Part shown: in pieces, positions 23,110-34,874 of the stretch
Layout of the letters: each line of letters begins with the position of its first letter
Numbering within the stretch: the first letter of the stretch is position 1
NCBI GenBank assembly: GCA_031213475.1
Contig: JARUPZ010000027.1
Span: 2,479,001-2,543,000, forward strand
Length of the DNA: 64,000 nucleotides
Source: Nereocystis luetkeana
Lineage: Eukaryota > Sar > Phaeophyceae > Laminariales > Laminariaceae
Direction: 5' to 3'
Program-made: the position numbers and the translations under genes
The notes under the pieces: generated by a model
What the model was told of the DNA's origin: nothing
What the model saw: the letters and a program-made list of their open reading frames with translations, nothing else
The model's database searches: none

Positions 23110-23697
23110 AAAAACAAGCTTTGCATCTGCTGCGCCGCTACGGCCGGGAAATTCTCTCAACTCCCGCCCCTCCGCCCCACCTTCCCCTCCCCCTCATCCA
23201 CCCCGTCTTACCGTAATCACAGGAGGAGCTTCTGGTACTGCCTTCCCCTTCCCCTTCCCCTTCGCCTGAGGCTGGGCTGCCTTTGCGGGCTTCTTTGCTG
23301 CTTTGGCCTTGATCACGGCGGGTGGAGCCTCCCCACCACCACCCTTTCCAGGAAGCCCGCGTGCCCCGGCGCCGCCGTTAACCATCGCGCCCCCTCCCGA
23401 AGCCGCCCCTCCACCCTTCCCACTGCCTCCGTTCTTATGCGCGCTTCCGTTTGCCGTCGATGATGCCGACTTAGACTTCGCCTTGGATTTTTTCGACCCG
23501 CGACCTGACGAGGCCTTGGTGGGTTTTGAGCCGGAGCAGCGGCCCCATGCGAAGAGGAGGACGCCCGAGGCGACGATGGCACCCGCTCCCATGTAGACAG
23601 GGCTCACGCCCTCCACGCCGGTGGCGGTGGCCATCGTCTTGTAAGCGTCGGCGATTGCTGGCGGGACGTTGTAGGTTTCGATCTGCGCGCGAGACAT
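22388..23697 (-). CDS. Single-pass membrane protein with Lys/Ala/Gly-rich tail (unknown function)
   Basis: Two exons are clear: 23212-23697 (162 residues from the ATG at 23697) and 22388-22753 (121 residues plus stop), joined in phase 0 by a 458-bp intron with donor ACG|GTAAGA and acceptor CGTGCAG. The protein of about 283 residues has one hydrophobic segment (MGAGAIVASGVLLFAWG, about residues 38-54). A long low-complexity tail follows, rich in Lys, Ala, Gly and Ser, with KKRVRKKKTAKE and poly-Ala. The C-terminus contains EWETVSHKRNKPRKER. This layout recalls lysine-rich ER membrane proteins, but that is only an analogy. A strong acceptor (TTTCTTTTTCATG...GCGCAG) lies right at the N-terminus, so the true first exon may lie upstream and this exon may begin at 23681 instead of at the ATG. 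Confidence 0.65.
23069..23108 (+). repeat. (CCAG)n microsatellite in intron
   Basis: Nine or so CCAG tetranucleotides inside the intron of the minus-strand membrane protein gene. Confidence 0.95.
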
Positions 23698-24069
23698 GAA
23701 AAAGAAACAAGGCAGTTGAGGCATATGCGGATTTTTAAGGCATAAAAATGAGTCAAGGCGAAGCACTTGAGAGAGACATTTATCTTTTTTAGGTAAGAAC
23801 GAATTTGAAGGCACAACAGAAGATGAGGCCACACCTTCAAGGCAGTCGAAAAAAACTTGAAAATGAGAAAGGCGCAGCGAAGCAATACACCAGCGAGTGA
23901 CCTCGACAAGCAAGCCCCCGACGCCCGACCCTTATCCTTATGCTCGCGCTCGGCGACACCAACCAAAGCTGTCAAACGGACTTCAGCGGTCAGACGGTCT
24001 TGGGACACCTCGGCGAGGGGCCAGGTGACACGCTGGCTCAACGCTCAACGCCACCGCTGACCCCACCAG
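23698..24069. other. 5' flank of the minus-strand membrane protein gene
   Basis: It probably holds the promoter or an upstream exon of the gene at 22388-23697. No specific site can be named. Confidence 0.35.
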
Positions 24070-24860
24070 TTGCGGAAAGGAGGCGTGTTTTCTCCAAGCG
24101 ATGGATGGCGAACTCGATGCGAGAAACGTCAGTATTTGCCGGCAAATGACGACCGACAACGGGCAAACTGTTTCCGGCTCGCTGTGCCGTACATACGTTT
24201 TGCAATAAAAATCGGCCACGGTGAAAGGGGATAGGTACATGTCAGCTATCATGGGGAAAAGAGGCGTGTTTCCTCGAAGAGACGGAGAACTCGAGGCTAG
24301 TAGCGCCCAAACTGCTGTACGTATTAATAGTACACGTACGGACGCACGCGGCGAAGGGAGGGGGTTCCATGCCAGCTAAGGAAAAGAGGCGTGCTTCCTC
24401 GAAAATATGGCGAACTCGAGTCTAGTCTCGTGCAACATTTACGATCGAACAACAATCGACAACTGGCAAACCGTTATCGGCTCGCTGTGCCCTACTACAC
24501 GGAAGCACGACCGCGACAAAGAGGACACCATGCCACCTCAGGAGAATAGGCGTGTTTCCTTGAAGCGAAGGCGAACTCGGTGCGAGTAGACGAGTAGCGT
24601 CCATTTTTTGTGTCGAAGTGCCGCCAATTTACCACCCCCTTTTCCGGCAGCACGTGCCGCATTACAGCACTACACGCAAGCGTATACGACAGCGGCTAGG
24701 GGGTGCACCGTGCCACCGTGCCAGCTACGGAAAAACAGGCCTTGTTTCCTCAGAGCGACGCCGGACCCGATGCAAGTAGCACCCGAATTTGGGATCGAAT
24801 TACAGCCGACAGCCGACAACCGACAAACCTTAAAACGTTTACACGTCAGACAGACCATCT
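24070..24860 (+). repeat. Degenerate minisatellite, five units
   Basis: The phrase AGAGGCGTGTTTCCTCGAAG followed by GGCGAACTCGA recurs near 24077, 24257, 24385, 24546 and 24735, at spacings of about 128-189 bp. Between the phrases run ACGATCGAACAACAATCGAC, GGCAAAC and TCGGCTCGCTGTGCC-type sequences. The units are strongly diverged. Confidence 0.75.
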
Positions 24861-25539
24861 ACTGTAGTCAGTCTAAATCCTGACGTGCCGTTATGAGATG
24901 CTGTGCATGATCTATCTGTACAGTACATATCCAAGCCGTGAAACCCGTGCTGGACCATGCAGATTATTCGGGTCCCACGCGGCAAAATGAGCTAGATCCT
25001 ACGGATGAGGACCACCTCCACTCTAGAAGAGCCACACAACGTAAGTGCAAATCGATGATCTAGATAGATCATGATCTGTCCGACGATGTGTGAAACATTT
25101 GAAGCAACGGACACGTCAGACCCGCCCATCCACGAAATAATAGCAATTTCAGGGCACATCCATCAGAACACCCTGATCTGTACGACCTAGTCCGTGTTGG
25201 AGGTCCGATCGGTAGGATCTGGCACAAGTTCCCTCGGTTGGATTGTACGATACAGATCCTGCACAATATCTCATCAGGGCGGATGTAGCATCTACAGTAG
25301 ACGATTTAAATTATCTGTAGGTTATCTCCTAACTGTCTGTAGATCGCGATTTGTTCCATGCGTGGAAATGTTCGTCTCGTCTTTGCTCTCCAGCCGCAGC
25401 TGCCTGGCATTCACGGTGATATATAGCGCTACGCATCATAACTACGTACATGTTCGTAACCTGTACCGGTACTGGTAAAGGCTGTACTATTACTCTACTG
25501 GTATTACTATTCACCCTGTAGCAGGGCTGAGAATTAGTT
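24861..25539. other. Non-coding stretch
   Basis: Several TAGATCATGATC/AGATCCTA-like short palindromes; the related phrase GATCTACATCATCTGTAGGA occurs at 28229. No gene seen. Confidence 0.35.
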
Positions 25540-25742
25540 TCACGTTGGCTGGCGGTGGTCATGGGGTTTTGATGCGCCATAAGTTGCAGTGGACCTCTCA
25601 GGTGTCTCTCCTTCTCTGAGCGAGAAATGCGCACCCCAGAGCAAAGAAGCCTTCCATACAGAAGGAAAACCCAATAGTCGGATAGTTGGGACCGTTCCAA
25701 CTACTATATAGTTGGCGACGTCTGAGTCATCCAACCCACAGG
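25540..25742 (-). mobile_element. Dispersed repeat E3, copy b
   Basis: It shares TTGATGCGCCATAAGTTGCAG, GGACCTCTC, GAAGCCTTCCATAC and the right end GTTGGCGACGTCTGAGTCATCC with the copies at 1310-1550 and 55269-55527. No coding frame is conserved. Confidence 0.6.
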
Positions 25743-26352
25743 TCCACATCACCAAGTATGACCCTTGAGACTTGAGAGGGAAAACGTGACGACAAAACGT
25801 GGACTAAATGAGTACAGGGTATGCAGTACAGCATCTGCCACTGTTGGCGGACGGTAACTTCAGAGCTGCGTCTACGAAGGGAGCAGCGGGCTTAGATAAA
25901 GTTGCTGCCCGCTCACACCAGGCAGTTGATGACACCAAACCTTAATTAACTCACGGTGTTTGGACACGCTATCTGTCTCTGGGTTCCAGAAGGCCAAAAA
26001 AAAAGTTGAATACGTACAAAAAACGACACCCTGGTAGTCTGCAGCATTAGAAAGCCTGTTGCCTTCGGTATGATACTACTGTAGACTACACAGCAAAACA
26101 CCGCTGCTGTACGAGTGTAACACCCAGCTGATACCACAGCAGTACTTGATACCGGATTCAAACTGCTGTACGTGCTGCTGGAACATGTATGTTGACTTGA
26201 AGAGTGTGCGTTGCGTCGAGATCGGCGTTTTGGAGCTAAGCTTTATACTCGAAGTATAAGACTACATGGTACGTACGTCCGAATCGCCGGACGGGGGTTC
26301 GCTTCGTGTCGGTCCTGTTCACGCCACAATGTTTTGATGGGAAATTGTACTG
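25743..26352. other. Non-coding stretch
   Basis: No gene recognised. Confidence 0.35.
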
Positions 26353-27235
26353 TAAGGGCCCATCTTAACGAGAAACTTTTTTTATGATACTCCGCCAAAA
26401 CATTTATTTTATTTTATGATATTTGCATCTGATTGGTCGAAAAATGAATCACCAAGCAGGCATTTTGACATTTGATCCGGATAAAACAAAAAAACGAATT
26501 CCACATGAAGTCTTTGGGGGCTTCTTTCGCTCTTGGTGTTATTCAATTTGGGGGAGTTTGCCCAACTCGACGTGGCATATTCCTGAAACCGAAGCAAGCC
26601 ACGCAAACTTGAGCCGTGTCGTCGACTGTTTCACAGGTGAAATCCACTATCCCCGAGAGACAGGGCCACTTCAACAGCCGCAGCGTGAGGTCCGACGGCC
26701 CCTAGCACAGAGTAGACCATCCGTGGCGCCCCAAAAAATTACAAGGCCGTCGCAAACCTAGTTTTTACTCCCTCTTTGCCTCGCAAACCACACGAGCACC
26801 GACCAGGTCACGACTTCGCTCACAAGTCGATCGCTGTATCCTCGTCGCTGCTGCCTGCGTGGGGCTTCAGGGCTGCGCCAGCCACTCAAGACGTCCCAAC
26901 AGCGATAGCCTCTTCGGCGGTGCCGGTAGAAACAGTCGGCCGCTGAGAGCGGCGCCCCGGGGAGGACGCCGGCCGTCGCTCGCCTCGTTGATTGCACTCC
27001 GGTGTTCGTTGACCCTTGTGCGTTGTTCGATTTTTTTTTCAAACACGCTATTCCTCGATAGGACCCAGAGGCACATTCTTCAAGAAATTATATTCAAATC
27101 AACTTCATTTTTTCCTATCCCACTATCATGAAAAAGGTTTCCCGCAGTCCCGTTTTGGGGACAATCTTTTCAAATTATAAGTAGTTTGTCGCCAAAACGG
27201 GGCTGCAGTCCCAAACGGGTTAAGACGGGCCCTAA
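26353..27235 (+). mobile_element. Dispersed repeat E1, copy b (both ends present)
   Basis: The left end TAAGGGCCCATCTTAACGAG and the right end TTAAGACGGGCCCTAA are inverted copies of one another, and the likeness runs inward on both sides (TTTTTTTATGATA against TATCATGAAAAA). The body matches 1-758. This defines a non-autonomous TIR element of about 790 bp, enlarged here by a piggyBac-like MITE (about 27131-27219) inserted in its right terminal repeat. No transposase frame is present. Confidence 0.75.
27131..27219. mobile_element. piggyBac-like MITE family C, copy 1 (left end incomplete)
   Basis: GCAGTCCCGTTTTGGGGACA pairs with TTGTCGCCAAAACGGGGCTGC, and the right side ends AAACGGG followed by TTAA. 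The element sits exactly at the TTAA inside the terminal repeat of E1, which in copy a reads CTCGTTAAGACGG uninterrupted. Confidence 0.75.
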
Positions 27236-27636
27236 ACTCAACAAGAGTCTGTTTTTTTCTGTTATACTTTACATGCTTTGCGAGGCAGAGCGACTTGCTC
27301 CAAAGACAGTTGGCAAAGTTATTTTAACTACAACGTAAGTTCGAGCCCGAACTAAAGACGAAACACCCGGGACCCTGGAAAAAAATCGCGGATTTAGCAG
27401 TAGCAAATTGTGGGTTGCAGGTACTGCTGTGTCCAGTCCGCATCATACCAATAGTTTCACACCAACCAGTACAAAAGCAGTCGAACGCACCCGCTGAAGT
27501 AGAAAGGCGTCGTTAATCGTACACCAAAATATAAGTTCGCGCGATCGGACTGTCACACTTCTGTACCAGGTATGACATACAAGGTTGCAAACATGATTCT
27601 GACCAAATTCTCGATCACACAGCTCATGTGTTTGGA
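27236..27636. other. Non-coding stretch
   Basis: No gene; TACCAGGTA at 27564-27572. Confidence 0.4.
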
Positions 27637-27990
27637 TTTTTTTTTTTTTTTTTTTTTTTTTCATCCCATTCATTATCTTCGCACATCTTCTTGTCTCTCT
27701 CCTTCCAACTCGTAACTCAGATCCGGGGTCACATAGCAGGCTCTTCTCCCCCCTTCCCGCTACGGTACGTCCCTTCATTTTTTTATCGCGAGAAGATTTC
27801 AGCCTTTTCTTCCCTCGTCGACTCGCATCGAATTGTGCCTACCCACGCTGCAAGGCGCTCTCAACAATTGAATCCCTTTTTCTTTTTCTTTTTTGCAAAT
27901 AAAGTCAAAGTCCGACCCTCCTGGGGCTCGAACCCAGGACTCAAACAAGTAGAATTCGAGGTTAACCACTTGGATTTACATAGAAATAGA
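27637..27990 (-). mobile_element. tRNA-derived SINE with poly(A) tail
   Basis: Read on the minus strand, the element begins with a tRNA-like head: an A-box-like CCAAGTGGTTAACC and a perfect T-arm CTGGGTTCGAGCCCCAG. It continues through about 250 bp of unrelated body (TCTCGCGATAAAAAAATG, GGATCTGAGTTACGAGTTGG, GTGCGAAGATAATGAATGGG) and ends in 25 A residues. This is the standard layout of a Pol III-transcribed SINE mobilised by a LINE. A second, older copy is at 56560-57175. I saw no clear target duplication. Confidence 0.8.
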
Positions 27991-28454
27991 AGCAGACACG
28001 GATCGGCCGAACGTCAAATATCGACTGTCCGTCTCTCTGTGCTGTATGCATGGGCGGCCTAATTAACCAATCAACCCACGAACAGCGGCGTGACGGATAT
28101 CAAACGAGATTCGAGCTCTATACGATATCGACATAAATAAGCGAAAAAATCTACTAAATAGGCAATCGATACTGGTATGTACTACAGCAGTGCTTTGTGT
28201 CAAATGTTCACACGTCGGACACACCACGATCTACATCATCTGTAGGAGATCCTACCCTCCCATCCTGACGTACTGCTGCGTAGGATCTGCTTACAGTAGT
28301 ATGTAGACCCAACCCGAGGAAACATGCCTTAGCACATGGAGACTATGGCTCCCACCCGGCAGCGTGAGTTGAAATCATACCTGAAGATCAGGGTTCTATC
28401 TTCATCATCATGTGGGAATCCAGTGTCTGTCTGAGGCGGGAAACTTTTCGTTGA
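27991..28454. other. Non-coding stretch
   Basis: No gene recognised. Confidence 0.35.
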
Positions 28455-28546
28455 GTATCAGATCACTCTGGGCGTAAATCTAAGGACCGCTTGGTCTTCA
28501 TATTGATGTGTAAACGGTCCTTACATTCACGCCCATAATAGTATCA
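28455..28546. mobile_element. MITE family A, single copy
   Basis: CTCTGGGCGTAAATCTAAGGACCGCTTGG faces AAACGGTCCTTACATTCACGCCC in inverted orientation, framed by GTATCA on both sides. It is the same family as the tandem array at 16463-16870. Confidence 0.8.
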
Positions 28547-29204
28547 CAAATCAACATTGAAAACACGGGGATGCCAGGGGATGGAGGGCAAAATACCTTC
28601 GATACGAGATACTGGTACATACTGGGGTCTTGGTCTCGGGCGTCGACGCATCCATCCATCGAAAAATCGATACGTACGATATACAACACTAGGAGGCGCA
28701 GGACCTGGCTGGCTCCCCGAGGCGGACGTGAGTTCCTTCTCGCAGAAACGCCACGACGAGTATGAACCCGAGACCATTCCGGCCCAAAGATGCTAAGAGT
28801 AGGTGGCCGCGGTTTGGTCCCTCGACTCACCGCCCCCCCCTACAGCGAACTACAAACTACACTCAAATCAGTGCAATAGGGGAACGAACAGAGTCATCAC
28901 GCATCCAAAAAGATCGGTCCAAACCTCTCAACCTCTAACCGCAGTCCCGTTTCGGAGACAAACTACTTAGATTTACAATCAGATACAGCAGTAGGGATCC
29001 CCCAGTGAGGCGGTAGTGTGCCCAGAGCAATAGAACCGCCTTATAAAGGCAAGCTGCCTTATTCATTCCAGGTTACGAGTGCAGTTCCCAGTCACGCTTG
29101 CGATTTGACCGCCTTGTATCAGGATACCGCCTTCCTCAGACCGCCTTATATGGGGGGGAACCCTCCTGTATGTGTTCTTGTACGGCAGCGCATTACTAAA
29201 AGTG
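28547..29204. other. Non-coding stretch with a half MITE-C
   Basis: At 28939-28976 one arm of MITE family C is present (CGCAGTCCCGTTTCGGAGACA and on). A poly-C and GGCCGCGGTTTGG block at 28803-28840 resembles 10230-10255. A repeated GACCGCCTTATA phrase occurs at 29035 and 29138. Confidence 0.5.
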
Positions 29205-29280
29205 TTAGACGAGTACCACCCTCGACGGAAACGTAAGGACTAAGGACCGTTTAGTACTCATATTAATGCCTAAACCTTTC
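29205..29280. mobile_element. MITE family A, partial copy
   Basis: GTACCACCCTCGACGGAAACG and AAGGACCGTTTAGTACTCAT match the left half of family A; the right half is degraded. It abuts a MITE-C copy, as also seen at 53512-53682. Confidence 0.55.
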
Positions 29281-29284
29281 TTAA

Positions 29285-29373
29285 CCCTTTTAGGACTGCA
29301 GTTCCGTTGTAGGAACAATCCACTCAAACTCCAAGTATTTTGTCCCCAAAACGGGACTGCGGTACTAAAAGGG
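29285..29373. mobile_element. piggyBac-like MITE family C, complete copy
   Basis: An 89-bp element begins CCCTTTTAGGACTGCAG and ends CTGCGGTACTAAAAGGG. It is exactly flanked by TTAA on both sides (29281-29284 and 29374-29377). CCYT-type ends plus TTAA duplication are the signature of the piggyBac superfamily. It is non-coding. Confidence 0.88.
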
Positions 29374-29559
29374 TTAATTTAGATGCAGAGTGGGATACAA
29401 TATATGCCCCAGTATACCAGGAAGGTCATACATCTTCGCTCAAGTCCATCCACCCACCCGAGAAAAAGCACGAGCATGTTATACTTGGACGTTCGATCCG
29501 TCCCTCGGGTCTGAACGTAACATCGTACCTGGTATCAGTTTCTACCGCACAGACTCAGC

Positions 29560-29910
29560 ATTGTGGCGTGTGTGGGGAAGTCCTTGACGGCTTTCCGTCA
29601 CAAAATGCCGGTGGACGGTCTAGTTTTGGCCCGTCAGGCCGCTTGAGACTCGATATCATAGTTTTCATTGGGGGGAAAATTTTGACGGCTGTCCGTCACA
29701 ACATGCTGGTTGAAAGTCTAGTTTCGGCCTGTCAGGCCGCTTCAGAATTCGTGTTATATACTACAGTAGTTCCTCGTGTGGGGAAGTCCTTGACGGCTGT
29801 CCGTGAAGGGGCAAGAGTGCCGTCAACTGACATTTATGCCCAAATGCACTAGTGTCCGGGTGGAGAGTTCCTTGGCTTGACCGCCGTCCGTCAAGGTGCA
29901 AAAGTGTCAA
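29560..29910 (+). repeat. Minisatellite, about four units of 86-105 bp
   Basis: The phrase GGGGAAGTCCTTGACGGCTG followed by TCCGTCA recurs near 29583, 29688, 29790 and 29876. GGTCTAGTTTTGGCC and CGTCAGGCCGCTT lie between the earlier units. The array happens to be open in one frame, which I attribute to its GC content. Confidence 0.75.
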
Positions 29911-30149
29911 CCGACATCTTAGACCGAATATACCGCAGTAGTTTAGAGTACATACGTACTTCCTTTGAATCGGCGGCGGCCCGTCGGAGGGCAAGATTGC
30001 CATGTGGCATGCTTCAACCAACATCTCTGCTCTTAAGCGAGAGCGCTGCCTGCGTCAAAGCCGTACGACGCTCGAGCACTTGCTTTACGTACCAGTGTGA
30101 AGCGAAAATAAGCGGCGAAAAATGAGGCCTTGAATTAGGTCAAATCGGA

Positions 30150-30244
30150 TTAGGGCCCGTTTTAACGATGAAATTTGAAGTCCAACATGGAATAGACTAA
30201 AATCAAATTTGCTCTTCATTGGTCTAGAAACATACTTAAAGTTA
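30150..30244 (+). mobile_element. E1-type left terminus (fragment)
   Basis: TTAGGGCCCGTTTTAACGA matches the left terminal repeat of E1 at 26353. It lies directly before E2 copy b, and a diverged E1 body follows E2 at 31460-31790. E2 may therefore have landed inside an old E1 copy. Confidence 0.5.
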
Positions 30245-31265
30245 CCCTTTTCCTAAAATCCCTTGATTATAAGAACCTGCCTCACGCTCAGCGAGCTCTC
30301 CCACGATTTTTTGTCGCTTCTACGATCTTTGCTTCTTCGCGTTTTTGCTTTCTTTGCGTGCTTGCTTCTTGTGCCACACTTTTTTTCCCGGAACAGTATA
30401 AAAAAAATCTCGGAAAAAGGAAAAGTCGAATTGTTTCTTCAGCGGTTTGGGAGGCTCCCTTTCGCTTTTTTTCACCGGCTGGTTGAAATTTCTTTTGCAC
30501 TTTCAGTTATTTTTTCCTTTTTTCTTCTTGCGTTTCGTGTGCGCGTGTGTAGTCGGAGCACTGCGACGCGGGCGAGCCCGGCGCCGTCGCGGGTGTCGGC
30601 AGATGCTGGCGGGTAGAGGGGGGGTTGCAAGGAGTGCGGTCGCGGTTTTCGTGGCTAGGCGTCGTGTGTGCCTCTAGACACCAGGGAAGCATGAATGGGC
30701 TCTGTTTTGCCTCCGCCTGAAAAATTAGACTGAGTATGTACGAGTCCATAGGGTCGTTCGGGATTGCAAGCTAAAATTCAAGCGGTGCTTATTTTTGCGA
30801 CCACGCTGAACTATAGACAGAGACGAACGCCCGTCTGACCATCGACATCGTCGAGCTGGCGAACGAGGGTCACGGTAAGCACCGGGCCACGGGCAGACAA
30901 TTATTACATGAGAAGGGACGGGGATTTTTGTCTCTTTCCGAATATTTCGGTTCGTTTTCATTGTTTTTGCGGTGCTGCTGCTGTGCCATGCTGTCCTTTC
31001 TCGCACGTGCGTACATACCAGGTACATATCATACAACACATCGAACGAAGAAAATCAGTACCCTACCTGGGGTATGTACATACGTACGTACGTACGTACG
31101 GCATGTGACTCTTGGCATTATCAAGTCGCCAATTTACAACTACAATCATAAAAACATATGTTTAATCATCGACCTTCTGTCCGCTTCGCGTAATTGGATG
31201 TACTTTTTCTTCCAGAGCGAGCGTAGCGGGCGGCGTAGGCCGCCCGCGGAGCGAAGCGCCTTATA
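30245..31265 (+). mobile_element. Large dispersed repeat E2, copy b
   Basis: It matches 1596-2890 over about 1 kb at roughly 90% identity by eye, lacking E4 and one further segment. It retains the shared TACCAGGTA (31016, equivalent to 2646). It has a plain TA at 31157-31158 where copy a has TACCAGGTA at 2775. Confidence 0.7.
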
Positions 31266-31459
31266 TATAGTACACATACCACCACCAAAAATTGGAATTC
31301 TGGGATATGTATCAATTTTGAATTGGACCAAAAACAAGAGCAGGTCCCAGGACCTTTTGCTGTAAATTAAATTCCAGTTTGGGAGTTGACCCGACTACGG
31401 GCGGCATGTTCACGGTGGGTCAACGCCCCCCGGACATTCCAGTGCATTTCTTGATCGCA

Positions 31460-31790
31460 TCAATGACCACCACCGAGTCAGCAACACGTCAACCACAACG
31501 CGAGACCACCGGGGCAACAGCCGCGCCCATGCCTACGGACCATAGCACAGCGTACCCCGGCGGTGTCGCTTCACAGACAATCATGGATTGCGGTCGCAAT
31601 CCCAACTTTTCAATCAGCTCGATGCGTCATACTGCACGAGAACCGAATGATCAACCCAATAACGAGCGGATACGCTCAAGACTGCGATAGCTGAACCAAC
31701 GTCGCTGCCCCGCCCGCAGCGTTTTAGGGTGCCTCCACCCACCCAAGATACCCTGAGAGCAATAGCTTCCCAGCCTACGCCACCAAAAAC
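31460..31790 (+). repeat. Diverged E1 body
   Basis: Short runs such as AACGCGAGACCACCGG, GCCTCCACCCACCCAAGATA and GAGAGCAATAGCTTCCCAGC line up in order with the E1 body (for example GCCAGCCACCCAAGATGTCC at 470). It is an old fragment. Confidence 0.45.
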
Positions 31791-34700
31791 GAAAAGAGGC
31801 TGGCGGCGGCGCGCACGCGTCGACGCATATACCTACGCTCTCGTCTTTTCTTGTCGGAGTTTTGTTAGCTGGGCGTGTGAAACGTGCAAGGTTCTTTCGA
31901 TTAAAAAAAATGTCAACAAATAATTCACCTCCCTGATAAGACGGAAGCTCGTACTTTTCATGAAATCAATCTGAATTGGAATAATATTTCCCAAATTGCT
32001 TTTTGTGTTTACCGTTAATATGAGCCCGTACCCGCTAATATGAGCCCTTACGACCAAAATACAACATACGTCGAGCTTCCGCGAAATACGGCAAAAGACA
32101 AAATATTTTTAGCTGCTTACGGGTAAGCAACCGCACAATAGGGGACGTTCAAGAGACGTGCCAGGTAAGATCAAGAGGCACAGACAAAAGTGTGGAAGGA
32201 TGATTTTCTTTTGGGCGGGCGGGTGGATTCAACAGCTGTACAATTTTAGTTTTGCTTCGTGATCTAGCGCCGCGGCACTGCTAATACAGTGCCCAATACT
32301 TGTAGACTGTATGGTTTGTTTAAGAAGGACATGAGACGTTATGTAGATAAGGCGGCCCAGACCTATTCCCGCTCGACGTATGCACGTCATTGCCCAATCC
32401 GACATGGATGCTTGAAAGGGCTTCTTCCTCGTATACGACAGCTGAATACCACCACCACCAGTATATATATGATGTGGTACCTTATACTACTAAGTCAAAA
32501 GTAGCGCAGTACGTACTGCTATAGACACGGGCGGTTCCTTTATCAAAGCCAGCCCATTGCTGAACAAAAAACCAGAAAACCTGGCAAGAAAAGAGCTTCG
32601 TATTATACTATCAATATTAATAGCTACGTATGCACAAAAACATACGAGTATTCATGCTGTCATGATGGTGTACAGCCAGACACCGGTATCTTTGACTTGC
32701 AATGATCAACATAACATTGTGAGAAGAATGCCCCCTATGCCGCAATTCTATGAATCTATCAATATGACATCATACGACTACGCTCATCTCTGTTCTGTGT
32801 ACTCTGCGCGGTTTTGCCGTAAATCGAGGCTAGGCCCTCGGGGGTTGATCGCCTCCAACACCAGCATATCAGTGTTACACAATCTTCAACGCTCACCAGT
32901 GTTACAACCTGGCAACATATTCATAGCTTCGACAATACGAAAATACAGCCAAGCCGCTAACCCATCCGTTGGCTACTCGTATCATACTTTTTTGGTACTG
33001 CTATGTCATACTGCGTCACAGCCCACAGACGCAGCCTGCACCGTCTCTCACCCTTCCGAGTCATGCAGCTCAAAAGTACACACTTACAGCGGCAGTATAA
33101 TGCCAGGTACCAGTATGAAGCAAGCATCACAGAATTTCAGATGAGTGATTGGAGGTGATTGAGCTGTGTGTGGCGAAGTGATGCTATGAAGTCTGTCCTC
33201 ATAGGTGATTGAGCTGTGTGTGGCGAAGTGATGCTATGAAGTCTGTCCTCATATATACTTGGTACCAGCATGTATGGTGCGAGTAGCAAGACAATCGGAA
33301 AATGAGCGTAGTTCGTGCCTGTTCCACTATTAGTCCATACTACAGCAGCAGTGGTATGCCGGTAGGTCGTTGCGCTCGTATGATTGTACAGGTAAACTCT
33401 GCCAGACCCAGCAAAGCGAAGACGAGAACGAACATGTTGCTGTGCTACTGACGGTTGTGCTACTACTGCCGACTGCATATCGGGAATTGGTGGTGCTTGT
33501 ACTGCGGTCGGGCGATCGGCTGAAAACTCTTCAGACTGTGGATTCGCTGACGTCGGCAGCACATAGTAGGGCTGGGTACTGGCGCAGTATGTACTGCCAG
33601 TGCAAGTATACTGGCAGTATACTTGGGTTAGGGAGAGTACCGGTAGATTGGGCATTGAACGGTATATTGTGCCTCACGTACTTCCCACAAAACGCCATCC
33701 CATACAACGGAAAACTTGACAAAACTAAAATGCGTGCACAAGAGAGAGGAAGGAGGAGGAGGGAGAGACGGGATTTTGAGCACGATAGACGAGGTCTTAT
33801 CACCCGCTTGTTCAACGGGCGGTGGAACCTGCTCCGAGCCAAGATTCTCTGAACATCCGCCGCTCTTGCCGGAATCAACCCAGAACCATACTTAACCCGG
33901 AGTGAAATGGGTACAGCAGTAATGGGAAGTGGAGCGAAAAGTCGAAACAAACAGACCGGCAGAGCCACCCGACCAGCCGGGGGTGGGGGGTGGGGCTCGC
34001 GGCAACAGCAGCATATTGAGGTAATCACGCCGACTGGCTGCGCCAGCCAGAACACGACCCTACTCCGAACGTACAGGTACTGCAGTCTACCTGGTATGCT
34101 TCTTTCATAGTTTTCGCACAAGTGTGCATACGAACAACGATTGGTCCCTTTGTTTCCCCGACAGCTGGTGCCAATCAGAAGCGTCAGCATTACAACATTG
34201 TGTCGACGGAGAAGGAACAACCAACAGCTGATTAGCCTACAGCTGACAGCTGATGAAGAATGTACGAAAGCAACGCACAACAGCAGCAGCAGCACAGCGC
34301 AGATGCACAGCGCGGGTCCACCGGGCGAGGCCACCACCAGATCGGAGCAACTTGCACCGCGTCAGTACCGAAAGAGCTATCCCTGGTACCTGATATCATC
34401 TACGGTACCGGTAACACACGAAAAAGCGCGTACCAGGTAATTACATACTAAAACTTTGCCCGAGTTTTGACTGTGCGCAGGATTACTGCCGGCCGGAGCA
34501 ACGGGAGGTATACTCGCCGGAAGACGAATCACTTTCACATTTTAACGAGATGTAACAACGAATCTGATGATTGAAGACCTCTGGTTTGACTTTTCTCAGA
34601 GATTTTCTATCGCTGTTTGTGCCACACGGTGTACGCGTACTATATACCAGTACCAGGTACCAGGTACTGGATACTGGAACACCTGGGGGATTTTGGTACT

Positions 34701-34874
34701 GAAATAGAGTTACGATGGAATGTCAAGTCAGAAGGCATCGCTTGAACCCTGTTGTACCTGGTATAATTACCGCTGCACACAGACGAACGCCGATCCCTCC
34801 GCCGCGAAAGCTCTCCCCGAGGGGTCTGCAGGCATCAACGAAACACGCGCCATGGAACCCCAACACCTCCTCAC
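31791..34874. other. Long stretch without a supported gene
   Basis: It contains an exact tandem duplication (33154-33253), TACCWGGTA at 34088, 34431, 34651, 34658 and 34755, and an AGTACTGGCAGTATAC local palindrome cluster at 33570-33610. No exon was recognised. Confidence 0.35.
33154..33253 (+). repeat. Exact 50-bp tandem duplication
   Basis: The 50-bp unit starting GGTGATTGAGCTGTGTGTGG is present twice with no visible difference, so it is recent. Confidence 0.9.

Noticed and set aside
27905-27985. Minus-strand tRNA gene
   Set aside because: The T-arm is perfect, but the acceptor stem does not pair and the sequence runs into a SINE body with a poly(A) tail.
33531-34337. 268-codon minus-strand frame
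   Set aside because: Low-complexity hydrophobic and Arg-rich mix, no recognisable family, and it crosses repeat-rich non-coding DNA.
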